A stretch of DNA of 64,000 nucleotides from an actinobacterium SCGC AAA278-I18 (GCA_000378865.1 KB900443.1:1-64000), one strand, 5' to 3'. Counted from the stretch's first letter, positions 52,490 through 60,800 are shown. Notes: a model not told the origin generated them from the sequence alone. Translations and numbers: made by a program.

Positions 52490-53535
52490 TGTTTAATCCT
52501 TGCTACCGCTTTAGCAATATTTTCATCAGTTGCGGTAAGTGCAATTCGAACAAAGTTTTCACTGCCATAAAAGCTGCCTGGGGTAACTAAAATTCCATGG
52601 GATGCAAACCAATCCACTGTTTTATACCCATCCTCGCCCTTAGTGCACCATATATATAAACCAGCCTCACTATGCTCAATAGTAAATCCAACAGAAAGTA
52701 ATGCTGAACTTAGTGAGCTCCGGCGGTTGTTATAACGCTGCACCTGCTCCTGCACATGCTTTTCATCTGATAACGCTGTGATCATCGCCTGCTGCACCGG
52801 TAATGGCATCATCAGTCCAGCATGTTTTCTGATTTGGCGAATCTGATCAATTAACTTGCTATCTCCTACTACAAAAGCCGCTCGATATCCGGCTAGATTT
52901 GATCGCTTAGATAATGAATGAACCGCAAGTAGATTTGTGTTATTACCAGATGCCAGTGCCAAAATAGATTTAGCATCTTTAGCAAAACTTAAATAACACT
53001 CATCACTTGCAACTATTGCATTATTTTTCCTGGCCCAAGAGATAACCGCAGATATTTGCTCATCATTTTGTACCTGCCCAGTTGGATTAGATGGTGAGTT
53101 AAGCCATGCTAAGTCTGCCGTTGGCCAAGTAGTAGCATCAATATCTACAGCAACTGCATCTGCTGATGCCATAAGTGCACTAACTAAGTATGTTGGATAT
53201 GCAATCATTGGATATAAGACTTTTTTAGATTGCAAAAATGTTGGTAGTAGCGCAATAAACTCTTTTGAACCAATCACTGGTAACACATCAAAATCGCCGC
53301 TAACACCTAAATTTTTAATTGCCCAATCTTTTATGGCACTTCGTAGTTGCTCGCTGCCAGCGACTACAGGATAACTAGGCGAGTTACTTACCGCAGAGAG
53401 TGCATCTTGAATAAATTTTGGCGTGGCATCAACTGGTGTGCCCTGGGAGAGATCTATAAAACTATCTAGATGTTTTTTTGCCTTATCACCATAGGGTGCC
53501 AAAAGGTCCCATGGAAAATCTGGCAGCTTGTCCAA
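52486..53535 (-). CDS. dapC: Succinyldiaminopimelate transaminase (DapC type)
   Basis: A 349-residue class-I/II PLP aminotransferase. FIDLSQGTPVDATPKFIQDAL, SYPVVAGSEQLRSAI, LNSPSNPTGQV, the PLP lysine in VHSLSKRSNLAGYRAAFV and the C-terminal arginine in FVRIALT fit the family. The pairing with ferredoxin fdxA immediately upstream (gap 3 bp) is the conserved actinobacterial fdxC-dapC arrangement (Rv1177-Rv1178), which supports the lysine/diaminopimelate role. TTG 53535 is the likely start. Confidence 0.88.
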   Translation of the reverse strand: MDKLPDFPWDLLAPYGDKAKKHLDSFIDLSQGTPVDATPKFIQDALSAVSNSPSYPVVAGSEQLRSAIKDWAIKNLGVSGDFDVLPVIGSKEFIALLPTFLQSKKVLYPMIAYPTYLVSALMASADAVAVDIDATTWPTADLAWLNSPSNPTGQVQNDEQISAVISWARKNNAIVASDECYLSFAKDAKSILALASGNNTNLLAVHSLSKRSNLAGYRAAFVVGDSKLIDQIRQIRKHAGLMMPLPVQQAMITALSDEKHVQEQVQRYNNRRSSLSSALLSVGFTIEHSEAGLYIWCTKGEDGYKTVDWFASHGILVTPGSFYGSENFVRIALTATDENIAKAVARIKQ

Positions 53536-53538
53536 AAT

Positions 53539-53859
53539 TTATTTCTCTTGTGGCGGCAGAGCGGCAACTATCTGGTGATCTTTACCAATTGGTCCAAGTT
53601 TGGCAGCACCACCAGGGGATCCAATCTCAACAAAAAACTTGGTATTAACCTCGCTGTAATCTTTCCATTGGGAGGGCACATCATCTTCGTAATAGATCGC
53701 TTCAACTGGGCAGACTGGCTCACAAGCCCCGCAATCGACGCACTCATCAGGTTGGATATAAAGCATGCGATCACCCTCATAAATGCAATCCACTGGGCAC
53801 TCTTCGATGCAAGATTTATCTTTCACATCAACACAGGGTTGAGCAATTATGTAGGTCAT
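53539..53859 (-). CDS. fdxA: Seven-iron ferredoxin
   Basis: A 106-residue electron carrier with C9, C17, C21, C25 (C-x7-C-x3-C-x3-C, the [3Fe-4S]-type half) and C40, C43, C46, C50 (CxxCxxCxxxCP, the [4Fe-4S] half), followed by an acidic tail. This is the FdxA/FdxC type used with cytochromes P450 and oxidoreductases. ATG 53859 is preceded by AGGAGAAGC, a strong ribosome site. It is the promoter-proximal gene of the fdxA-dapC-nucleotidyltransferase operon. Confidence 0.95.
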   Translation of the reverse strand: MTYIIAQPCVDVKDKSCIEECPVDCIYEGDRMLYIQPDECVDCGACEPVCPVEAIYYEDDVPSQWKDYSEVNTKFFVEIGSPGGAAKLGPIGKDHQIVAALPPQEK

Positions 53860-53952
53860 GCTTCTCCTTACAGTTGTAATAGCCGAGTTAGGTAGAGAAT
53901 ACTGCCATCAGTATCGGCAGATCACGAGTTTAAGTTTAATAGAGGGAGTCAA

Positions 53953-54135
53953 ATGCAGCCATCAGCGGCGCAGGTAGGAGTGCGAGTGAGTATTCGCCTA
54001 CATGATCCAGCTGGCGGCTTTCGGGATATTTTGGGCATTTTAGAGAGCGAAAACACAGTACGAAAGAAGGATGGCTCACTAATTACCTTCGATACAGCAA
54101 AGATAGCGGCATGGAAGATTGTGCCAAGTAAATGA
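53953..54135 (+). CDS. 60-residue SH3-like domain protein coupled to cysS
   Basis: A 60-residue protein with GAGGGAG just before ATG 53953. Its pattern (VRVSIRLHDPAGGFRDILGILESEN, then VRKKDGSLITFDTAKIAAWKIVPSK; cited in two parts) matches the small beta-barrel found as the N-terminal domain of an actinobacterial GNAT family encoded near fdxA, where it reads like VxxRYRLxxG...DxLGxLxxW...VxxxxGxxVxVPxxxVxAxKxVP. Here it stands alone, without the acetyltransferase. Its stop overlaps the cysS start (ATGA), so the two are co-translated. Function unknown. Confidence 0.7.
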   Translation: MQPSAAQVGVRVSIRLHDPAGGFRDILGILESENTVRKKDGSLITFDTAKIAAWKIVPSK

Positions 54136-55532
54136 TTGCTACTCAGATTGAATTATTTGATACTAAATCACGCCAACTACAACCACTGCAAAGTAGTGAC
54201 GGCAAAAAATTAAGAATCTATAGCTGTGGTCCAACTGTCTACCGAGATGCCCATGTTGGCAATATGCGCACATTCTTACTTGGCGATCTAATTATTAGGC
54301 TTGCAAAATATCTCGGCAATGAGGTGGAGTTTATTCAAAATATAACCGATGTTGGACACATGTCAGAGGATTTTGTAGAGGACAAGATGCTGGCACAAGC
54401 TAAGGCAGAATCAAAGGACCCATTTGAAATTGCTCGAATATATGAGGGCAGATTTCACAATGATCTTAAATCTTTAAATATTACGGCAGCTGATTTATAT
54501 CCAAAAGCAAGTGAGTGCATCCAATTGATGCATGATCTAATAAAAAAACTAATTGATACTGACCATGCATATGTTGGTAGTGATAATTGTGTTTACTTTG
54601 CGGCCCAATCATTTGCTGGTTATGGAGCGATTAGTGGTAATCGATTAGATGCATTAAAGCCTGGCCACCGCTTTGAATACACCGAAGATGGCGCAAAGAG
54701 ATTTCATGCTGATTGGGCGCTTTGGAAAGCTGCTGCTGGCCGTACTGAAATGATTTGGGAATCTCCTTGGGGAGCAGGTTTTCCGGGTTGGCACATTGAG
54801 TGCTCTGCTATGTCACTACATTACTTAAATCAATTTGTAGATCTACACCTTGGTGGAATTGATTTGCGCTTTCCCCATCATGAGAATGAACGAGCACAAT
54901 CAAATGCAGCAATAAACTCTGAAGCGGTAGCACTTTGGGTTCATGGTGAGCATCTTTTATTTGAGGGACGAAAGATGGCTAAAAGCACCGGTAATGTAAT
55001 TTTAGTATCTGACTTAATTGCCAAACACCTAGATCCGCTATCACTAAGGTTATGTTTTTTAGAGAATCGCTATCGCAGTCAGATGGATCTAAGTTGGGAG
55101 AGTTTAAAAGCAGCGCACCTATTGCTACAACGTTGGCGCGAGAAAACTGCGCTTTGGCGGTTAGCAAAGGGTAGTGATACCAAACAAGCTGAGAGTTTTA
55201 TAGATGAGATTGTTACTGATTTAACTGCTGACCTAGACACACCAAGAGCGCTACAGAAATTGAGAAGTATTGAAAAGGCTCAGACCTTAAGTGATGGAGT
55301 TAAGTTTAAGATCTTTGAATCTGTCGATGCTTTACTTGGCTTAGATCTGCTTAAATCACCTGCAGTTAAGGGTGAATTACCAGAGAATTTAAAAAAACTA
55401 TTTGAATTAAGAACTGCTGCACGAATAGCTGGGGATTTTGCTGAAAGTGATCGCCTACGAGATCTCTTATTAGAGAATGGGGTATCTGTTAAAGATAGTA
55501 AGAATGGGCAGAGTTGGGATTACTTACTTTAG
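54132..55532 (+). CDS. cysS: Cysteinyl-tRNA synthetase
   Basis: A 466-residue class-I synthetase charging tRNA-Cys. HIGH motif as HVGN (41-44), KMSKS as KMAKS (281-285) and zinc ligands C32, C224, H249 and E253 in the expected positions. The N-terminal core reads SCGPTVYRDAHVGNMRT and NITDVGHM, unlike the usual CGITVYD/NITDIDDK form, so this is a divergent CysRS branch. The related mycothiol ligase MshC was considered, but the length and the C-terminal anticodon-binding region favour CysRS. It converges with and overlaps the DUF6113 gene by four bases. Confidence 0.9.
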   Translation: MIATQIELFDTKSRQLQPLQSSDGKKLRIYSCGPTVYRDAHVGNMRTFLLGDLIIRLAKYLGNEVEFIQNITDVGHMSEDFVEDKMLAQAKAESKDPFEIARIYEGRFHNDLKSLNITAADLYPKASECIQLMHDLIKKLIDTDHAYVGSDNCVYFAAQSFAGYGAISGNRLDALKPGHRFEYTEDGAKRFHADWALWKAAAGRTEMIWESPWGAGFPGWHIECSAMSLHYLNQFVDLHLGGIDLRFPHHENERAQSNAAINSEAVALWVHGEHLLFEGRKMAKSTGNVILVSDLIAKHLDPLSLRLCFLENRYRSQMDLSWESLKAAHLLLQRWREKTALWRLAKGSDTKQAESFIDEIVTDLTADLDTPRALQKLRSIEKAQTLSDGVKFKIFESVDALLGLDLLKSPAVKGELPENLKKLFELRTAARIAGDFAESDRLRDLLLENGVSVKDSKNGQSWDYLL

Positions 55533-55852
55533 AAGCGGTAACTCTTTCCTAATATAAGTGCCAATAGCAGTGCAATAAATCCACCAACTAGGAATAGATT
55601 TCCGTAGGTATTTCCGTAGATTAATAATTCATCCCCCACACCTAATGTGCCAGCTTTCATCACTACGGTAAGCCAAAATACGGCGGTAAGAATTTGGTAT
55701 CTGAGTAAAAAGTATGCTTTTCCAATAAATCGCACGCCTAAAAATGTAAGTAGCAGGGATAATATAAATCCAAATGGTTCAATGGAATTATGTAACAAGG
55801 TTGCAGAGAAACCCAGCACTACACCAAAGATTATTGCCTTAATTATTTTCAT
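55529..55852 (-). CDS. DUF6113-like membrane protein
   Basis: A 107-residue protein with three or four hydrophobic spans (about 3-20, 27-43, 51-67 and 83-102). ATG 55852 overlaps the mshB stop (TAATG), so it is coupled to mshB, as Rv1171 is beside mshB Rv1170 in mycobacteria. Function unknown; the pairing may relate to mycothiol or be incidental. Confidence 0.8.
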   Translation of the reverse strand: MKIIKAIIFGVVLGFSATLLHNSIEPFGFILSLLLTFLGVRFIGKAYFLLRYQILTAVFWLTVVMKAGTLGVGDELLIYGNTYGNLFLVGGFIALLLALILGKSYRF

Positions 55853-56721
55853 TAATTAACTCCAGCAAAGATATCTAACTCTCGCCCCTTCTCATCAAAT
55901 GGTGCAGCTGCCACACCCTTAGCCAATGTGTAGTACTCATCGCCCCAGACTGATAAACCAAGATTATTTGAGAGTGCAAAAAATGGCCCATCTACTGAGA
56001 TTTGGGTGGCATGTGCTTTCATCGCGGCAAGTTTTTGTGGCACAAACTCTGGTGCATTTACTACTGCGGTAACTAACTCATCTGGTTTTGCAAAAGGTAG
56101 ATCATCAACACTTTCTGCACCAAAGAAATCTGAACCAACCTCTTTCATCTTCTCAATACCCATTTGGATTACCGATCTTGGCATCGTGTTCCAATAAATC
56201 TTACTAATTTGCCACCCTTGATCAGCGGCAAGCTCTGCGGCACGCATTGCAACTCGGTGGGCTTTAATATGATCAGGGTGTCCATAGCCCCCAAACTCAT
56301 CATAGGTAATTAATACCTGTGGCTTGATCTCTAAAATAATCTTTACCAACTCAAGGGATGCCTCATCTAGATCTGTTTGCCAAAAAACATCACTTCGGTC
56401 ATTTTGTGGTGTTCCCATCATTCCGCTATCGCGCCATTTTTTATCTGGGGCACCTAAGAATCTAAAATCTTTTATGCCAAGCTCGTTCATAGCATTGGTT
56501 AGTTCAATTATTCGTTGTTCACCTAATTTGTCATCTTTATCACTTGCTAAATTAGCAAGGTCTGAAACTAGGACCTCACCCTCTTCACCTCTTGTGCAGG
56601 TTACTAGGGTTACCTGCGCACCAGCAGTGGCATATTTAGCCATCGTTACACCATTACCAATAGTCTCATCATCTGGATGGGCATGAACTAATAACAATCT
56701 TTTACTTGTTCTCACACGCAT
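55852..56721 (-). CDS. mshB: Mycothiol biosynthesis deacetylase MshB
   Basis: A 289-residue zinc enzyme removing acetate from GlcNAc-inositol, the second enzymatic step of mycothiol synthesis. The LmbE-fold AHPDDE motif is at 14-19 (H15, D18), TRGEEGE follows, and YGHPDHIKAH supplies the third ligand near H151. LVHAHPDDETIGNG and the GGYGHPDH form are typical of MshB rather than general PIG-L. Its presence says the organism makes mycothiol. It is divergent from a TetR gene with an operator-like repeat between. Confidence 0.93.
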   Translation of the reverse strand: MRVRTSKRLLLVHAHPDDETIGNGVTMAKYATAGAQVTLVTCTRGEEGEVLVSDLANLASDKDDKLGEQRIIELTNAMNELGIKDFRFLGAPDKKWRDSGMMGTPQNDRSDVFWQTDLDEASLELVKIILEIKPQVLITYDEFGGYGHPDHIKAHRVAMRAAELAADQGWQISKIYWNTMPRSVIQMGIEKMKEVGSDFFGAESVDDLPFAKPDELVTAVVNAPEFVPQKLAAMKAHATQISVDGPFFALSNNLGLSVWGDEYYTLAKGVAAAPFDEKGRELDIFAGVN

Positions 56722-56727
56722 AATATA

Positions 56728-56733
56728 ACTATA
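56728..56733 (-). promoter_or_regulatory. Leaderless-type -10 box of mshB
   Basis: TATAGT on the minus strand, six bases (TATATT), then ATG 56721. It lies next to the inverted repeat at 56744-56770. Confidence 0.55.
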
Positions 56734-56743
56734 AAAGCAATAA

Positions 56744-56770
56744 AATCTGACAATCTGTGTGTATCAGATT
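56744..56770. promoter_or_regulatory. Candidate TetR operator between mshB and tetR
   Basis: AATCTGA (56744-56750) and TCAGATT (56764-56770) form a 7-bp perfect inverted repeat with centres 20 bp apart, two helical turns. The right arm touches the TAGAAT box of the regulator gene and the left arm is 10 bp from the mshB box, so a bound dimer could control both. Confidence 0.5.
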
Positions 56771-56775
56771 AGAAT
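56770..56775 (+). promoter_or_regulatory. Leaderless-type -10 box of the TetR gene
   Basis: TAGAAT, six bases (TAGAAA), then GTG 56782; it overlaps the candidate operator by one base. Confidence 0.55.
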
Positions 56776-56781
56776 TAGAAA

Positions 56782-57390
56782 GTGACTGATGATAAATCCA
56801 ATCGCTTACCTCGCGATGAACGCAGGGCGCAACTGCTTGTAGCAGCTCTTGAAGTATTTACAGCAGCTGGATACCACTCAGCAGCGATGGATGAGATTGC
56901 AGATCGTGCAAATGTTAGTAAGCCAGTTTTATATCAGCACTTTCCATCTAAATTAGATCTCTACCTTGCAGTATTAGATATTCATATTGATTCTCTAGTT
57001 TTCACAATTCAAAAGGCAATTTCTGCTAACCGAGAGAACTCATCTCGTGTAGCAGCAACTGTTGAGGCTTACTTTGGCTTTATTGACTCTGAGGGTGAGG
57101 CATTCCGTTTATTATTTGAAAGTGATATGAATTTAGAGCCACAGGTCAGAGAGCGACTAAATCGAATGACCTATGACAGTGCTGCTGCAGTTAGTGCGGT
57201 TATTTCACTAGATACCGGCTTAGGCAAAGAGGAGTCGATGATGCTTGCGGTTGGAATTATTGGCACAGTGCAAATAGCAGCTCGTCATTGGTTAGATCGT
57301 GATGGAAAAATAGATCGCCAGCGCGCAACTGAGTTGGTAATGAATCTAATCTGGCGGGGCATCTCCGGGTTTCCTAAGTCACAATCTTAA
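56782..57390 (+). CDS. TetR-family transcriptional regulator
   Basis: A 202-residue repressor-type protein. N-terminal helix-turn-helix: TAAGYHSAAMDEIADRANVS then KPVLYQHFPSKLDLYLAVL (about 26-65), with the ligand-binding helical domain after it. GTG 56782 follows a leaderless -10 box. The pairing with the DUF3107 gene 37 bp downstream is the Rv3208-Rv3208A arrangement. The ligand is unknown; the flanking inverted repeat suggests autoregulation and possibly control of mshB. Confidence 0.92.
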   Translation: MTDDKSNRLPRDERRAQLLVAALEVFTAAGYHSAAMDEIADRANVSKPVLYQHFPSKLDLYLAVLDIHIDSLVFTIQKAISANRENSSRVAATVEAYFGFIDSEGEAFRLLFESDMNLEPQVRERLNRMTYDSAAAVSAVISLDTGLGKEESMMLAVGIIGTVQIAARHWLDRDGKIDRQRATELVMNLIWRGISGFPKSQS

Positions 57391-57415
57391 ATTCGCATAC
57401 TTGCTGCCGAATAGA

Positions 57416-57421
57416 TAGAGT
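57416..57421 (+). promoter_or_regulatory. Leaderless-type -10 box of the DUF3107 gene
   Basis: TAGAGT, six bases (TAAGTT), then ATG 57428. No ribosome site is present. Confidence 0.5.
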
Positions 57422-57427
57422 TAAGTT

Positions 57428-57691
57428 ATGGCCACAACAAAATCAACAGCAAAGAACTCCGCTCGAGTTGAGGTAAAGATTGGCATCTCTGATAGCTCTA
57501 ATGAACTAAATATTGATTGTGCAAATACTCAGGCAGAGGTAGTTGCTAAGGTAAATGAGGCGATTAAGTCATCCTCAGTTTTGTCATTAAGTGATAGTAA
57601 GGGACGAGAAATTTTGATTCCCTTTAATAAAATTAGTTATGTTGAGGTTGGCGAGTCCGCTGATCGTCATGTTGGTTTTGCAAACCACTAG
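57428..57691 (+). CDS. DUF3107 family protein
   Basis: An 87-residue cytoplasmic protein matching the small actinobacterial DUF3107/TB9.4 family: VEVKIGISDSSNELNIDCAN, a helix QAEVVAKVNEAIKS and a strand-rich end GREILIPFNKISYVEVGE. Function unknown. Conserved partner of the TetR gene upstream. Residues 1-13 are Ala/Thr/Lys-rich and may be disordered; a shorter start is conceivable but no other start codon lies nearby. Confidence 0.88.
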   Translation: MATTKSTAKNSARVEVKIGISDSSNELNIDCANTQAEVVAKVNEAIKSSSVLSLSDSKGREILIPFNKISYVEVGESADRHVGFANH

Positions 57692-57702
57692 CACTTAATA
57701 AT

Positions 57703-58551
57703 CTAAAAAGAAATAACCCTTCGGGCAGTAGCCCTTTCCTCTAATTTTTCCCATTGACTAGGCTCTGTGATGTATTCACCCAATTGGTTTAACTTTCCAT
57801 TTCCGTGATAATCACTAGCGCCAGTCATTACTAAATTAGACTCCTTTGCTAAGGTTATTAATTGAGCTTTTTCATCTGGTGAGTGATCGCGATGATCAAC
57901 CTCAATACCATCTAATCCAGCAGTAATTAATGAGCCAAAAGTAGCTAGTGAGATTATCCGACCGCGATGAGATGCCATTGGGTGAGCAATAACTGAGACA
58001 CCACCTGCTGCTTTAATTAATTTGATTGCATCTTCAGGTGATGGTGAGTAGTGAGAAACATAGTATTTAGAGTTGTTATGAAGCATCTGAGAAAATGCTT
58101 CATTCCTACTTGCTACTACACCTTTTTTTACTAATGCATCTGCCAGATGAGGCCGGCCAAGTGTTGCACCATCTGATAATTGTTCTAACACATCGGCCAT
58201 ACTTATATCTATTCCAGCTTCATTAATTCGAGCAATAATCTTTTCCATCCGACCATGACGATTTTCTCTTGTTTTTTCAAGGGTATTCATTAACTGAGAA
58301 TTATTTGAATCAAATAACAATCCTAGAATATGCACACTTATGCCATCTGTAGTTTGGCATGAAATTTCAGCCCCTGGCACTAAAGAAATTCCTCCTCGAA
58401 GTGCATTAGTTGCCTCCTGCCAACCTCCAATTGAGTCATGATCTGTTAACCCAATTGTGGTTATGCCTGCTGCTAATGCTTTATTAATTAATTCTGTTGG
58501 TGTATCGGTACCATCACTAAAATTAGTATGGGTATGAAGATCAATTACCAT
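57703..58551 (-). CDS. PHP-domain phosphoesterase (RNase AM / YciV-like)
   Basis: A 282-residue trinuclear-metal phosphoesterase. DLHTHTNFSDGTDTP (4-18), LTDHDSIGGW (about 36-45), a central VPGAEISC and C-terminal VIAHP and GASDYHG supply the metal ligands. Members hydrolyse 3',5'-nucleoside bisphosphates or 5' ends of short RNAs. Its ATG overlaps the stop of the DMT exporter gene upstream. It lies 11 bp from the convergent DUF3107 gene. Confidence 0.88.
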   Translation of the reverse strand: MVIDLHTHTNFSDGTDTPTELINKALAAGITTIGLTDHDSIGGWQEATNALRGGISLVPGAEISCQTTDGISVHILGLLFDSNNSQLMNTLEKTRENRHGRMEKIIARINEAGIDISMADVLEQLSDGATLGRPHLADALVKKGVVASRNEAFSQMLHNNSKYYVSHYSPSPEDAIKLIKAAGGVSVIAHPMASHRGRIISLATFGSLITAGLDGIEVDHRDHSPDEKAQLITLAKESNLVMTGASDYHGNGKLNQLGEYITEPSQWEKLEERATARRVISF

Positions 58552-59459
58552 TAATTCACCTTTCTATCTTCTTCAGATTGATTTGATCGTAAAACAAATA
58601 ATGTACAACCAAAAAGTAATCCAATAATTCCTGGAATTGTGCCAGCAGGTGGTTGTTGACCTAACCAAACAAATGCCAAGATTGCACTTACTGGAACCTC
58701 AAAAAATACAACTAATGAAACTACTGCCGGTGATACTCGTTTGAGAGTGAAGTTAAATAATGTATGACCTAAGAATTGCGCACCAATAATTAAGCCACCT
58801 AAAAGCAGCCACTCAGTTGATGAATAACCGGTTAGATTAGATCCAGTAAGTAAAACTAAAGGAAAAATTAAAATAGCACATGTTGAATAACATACGGTTG
58901 TAAAGGTCGAGGTTGATATTTCTTTTTGTGCGTTTGCACCAATAATCATGTAAGTAGCTCCTACCGCACCACCAAATACTGCTAGAAGATCTCCTTGGAA
59001 AGCCTGAATTGAAACACTGAAATCAATTCCAGTAATAGCAATTACTGAGATAAATGCAATTATCATTCCAGCGATGGATTTTCTAGGAATATGACCGCCT
59101 GCTAATTTAATGAATAGAGCAGCAAAAATTGGTTGAGTCGCAGTTAAAGCGGTACCAGTTGCAACGCTGGTCAACTTCATTGCCCAAAAGAAACAAACAA
59201 AATGAGTTGCTAAGAGTGTGCCAGCTAATGCTGACCATCTAATGGCATTGAGTTGATCTTTAGTTTTCCACTCTTTCCGTGCGAGTGCAAATGGCATCAT
59301 CACTAAAGCACCCACTAAATTTCGCCAGAAAATCAGTGTTGGAATGGGCATTGTGGCCTTCGCAATTATTGGCCCGGAAGAGCCAATACCAAGGACTCCA
59401 AAAATCAGGAATGGGATATCTCGCCCCGTTGGTAATTTGGTGTGATCCTGATTCTTCAT
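58551..59459 (-). CDS. EamA/DMT-superfamily exporter
   Basis: A 302-residue transporter with about ten membrane spans arranged as two EamA repeats (about 13-140 and 150-292). Landmarks include PIPTLIFWRNLVGALVMMP, ALTATQPIFAALFIKLAGG and the second-repeat RVSPAVVSLVVFFEVPVSAI plus LAFVWLGQQP. DMT carriers usually export amino acids or other metabolites; the substrate is not predictable. ATG 59459 follows a leaderless -10 box, and the gene is the first of a pair with the PHP phosphoesterase. Confidence 0.88.
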   Translation of the reverse strand: MKNQDHTKLPTGRDIPFLIFGVLGIGSSGPIIAKATMPIPTLIFWRNLVGALVMMPFALARKEWKTKDQLNAIRWSALAGTLLATHFVCFFWAMKLTSVATGTALTATQPIFAALFIKLAGGHIPRKSIAGMIIAFISVIAITGIDFSVSIQAFQGDLLAVFGGAVGATYMIIGANAQKEISTSTFTTVCYSTCAILIFPLVLLTGSNLTGYSSTEWLLLGGLIIGAQFLGHTLFNFTLKRVSPAVVSLVVFFEVPVSAILAFVWLGQQPPAGTIPGIIGLLFGCTLFVLRSNQSEEDRKVN

Positions 59460-59465
59460 GGGTGA

Positions 59466-59471
59466 AATCTA
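59466..59471 (-). promoter_or_regulatory. Leaderless-type -10 box of the DMT exporter gene
   Basis: TAGATT on the minus strand, six bases (TCACCC), then ATG 59459. It is divergent from the box at 59512-59517. Confidence 0.5.
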
Positions 59472-59511
59472 TCTGTAATTTAATTATTGTTATGAATTGG
59501 TATTGAGCAGA

Positions 59512-59517
59512 TACCAT
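59512..59517 (+). promoter_or_regulatory. Leaderless-type -10 box of the MgtE_N/CBS gene
   Basis: TACCAT, six bases (TAGCCT), then ATG 59524. No ribosome site is present. Confidence 0.5.
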
Positions 59518-59523
59518 TAGCCT

Positions 59524-60798
59524 ATGAATACAAGTAAAGGTGCAAACCTAAATCGTGTATTCCTAGCCCGATTAGCTGGTACTGCGGTCTTTGACCCAAA
59601 TGGTGATCAAGTTGGCAAGGTTAGGGATGCGGTCGCGACCCTGCGTACTAACAATCAACCACCAAGAATTTTAGGCTTTATTGTCGAGGTTCCACCACGC
59701 AAACGTATCTTTGTGCCAATTACTCGTGTTACCTCTATTGAAAATGGCCATGTGGTTATTACTGGACTACTAAATATGCGCAGATTTGAGCCGCGCACGA
59801 ATGAGATCACAGTTTTATCTGAAATGTTAGATCGTTCGGTAACTTTGGTTGAGACCAATGAAAAGGTTGCAGTTGAAGATATTGCAATGGAGCTATCAAA
59901 GACTGGTGATTGGTTTATTGAGCGGGTACATGTTATGAAACGTGGAAGTGGTTTCCGTCGACGCGGTGCATCTTCTACTGTTAGCTGGGCTGAAATCTCA
60001 GGCTTTGCAATTACTGAATCAAATCAAGGTGTTAGCCATTTACTTAACACTTTGGCAAATTTACGTGCTGCTGATTTAGCATCTGTGTTACATGATTTAA
60101 CTATTAAACGCCGAGCAGAGGTTGCCCGTGCATTAGATGATGAGCGGTTAGCTGATGTACTAGAAGAGATGGATGAGGCATCTCGAGTTGAATTACTGGC
60201 AGAACTTGAAGGTGAGCGAGCAGCTGATGTATTAGAGGAGATGGATCCAGATGATGCTGCAGATTTATTGCGTGAGGTTGGACAAGAGCGCGCACAAACA
60301 TTACTTGCATTGATGGAGCCAGAGGATGCAGAGGATGTGCAACGACTAATGCATTATGAGGATTACTCTGCTGGCGGCATGATGACAACTGAGCCAATTG
60401 TTTTAACAGCAGATTCAACAGTTGCTGAGGCATTATCAAAAGTTAGATTATCTGAGGTTGCAGCCGGACTTGCATCCCAAGTATTTATTTGTCGCCAGCC
60501 TATCGAGACACCAACTGGCAGATTAATGGGTGTGGTGCATATTCAACGTCTACTGCGCGAACCACCTGCCACATTACTAGGCGGAATTCTTGATTCTGAT
60601 ATTGCACCATTAACAGCTGAGGCAACTCTAAATGAGGTCTCCTCCTATCTTGCAAGTTATAACTTATTAGCAGTGCCTATTGTTGATGCAAATGAGCGCT
60701 TACTTGGCGCAGTAACAGTTGATGATGTACTTGATCACCTGCTTCCTGAAAATTGGCGGCATGAGGAGTCGGTAAGACGAGAGAGTGAGAACAGATAA
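59524..60798 (+). CDS. PRC-barrel, MgtE N-domain and CBS-pair protein (soluble)
   Basis: A 424-residue protein with two PRC-barrel-like segments at the N-terminus (FDPNGDQVGKVRDAVATLR and the region around 120-180), an MgtE_N helical superhelix of repeating A-D-V-L-E-E-M units (about 190-280), then two CBS domains (about 295-410, MMTTEPIVLTADSTVAEALS onward). The MgtE membrane channel domain is missing, so it is not itself a magnesium transporter; it may sense Mg or adenine nucleotides. It is followed 2 bp later by the DUF1003 gene, as in the Rv1232c-Rv1231c neighbourhood. Confidence 0.88.
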   Translation: MNTSKGANLNRVFLARLAGTAVFDPNGDQVGKVRDAVATLRTNNQPPRILGFIVEVPPRKRIFVPITRVTSIENGHVVITGLLNMRRFEPRTNEITVLSEMLDRSVTLVETNEKVAVEDIAMELSKTGDWFIERVHVMKRGSGFRRRGASSTVSWAEISGFAITESNQGVSHLLNTLANLRAADLASVLHDLTIKRRAEVARALDDERLADVLEEMDEASRVELLAELEGERAADVLEEMDPDDAADLLREVGQERAQTLLALMEPEDAEDVQRLMHYEDYSAGGMMTTEPIVLTADSTVAEALSKVRLSEVAAGLASQVFICRQPIETPTGRLMGVVHIQRLLREPPATLLGGILDSDIAPLTAEATLNEVSSYLASYNLLAVPIVDANERLLGAVTVDDVLDHLLPENWRHEESVRRESENR

Positions 60799-60800
60799 TC

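Noticed and set aside
54132-55532. Mycothiol ligase MshC instead of CysRS
   Set aside because: Full CysRS length, an intact C-terminal anticodon-binding part and all four zinc ligands; proximity to mshB alone is not enough.
60104-60439. 111-codon minus-strand frame opposite the MgtE_N repeats
   Set aside because: A His/Leu/Pro-rich shadow produced by the repetitive acidic codons of the real gene.
59524-60798. Magnesium transporter MgtE
   Set aside because: MgtE_N and CBS domains are present, but there is no membrane channel domain.
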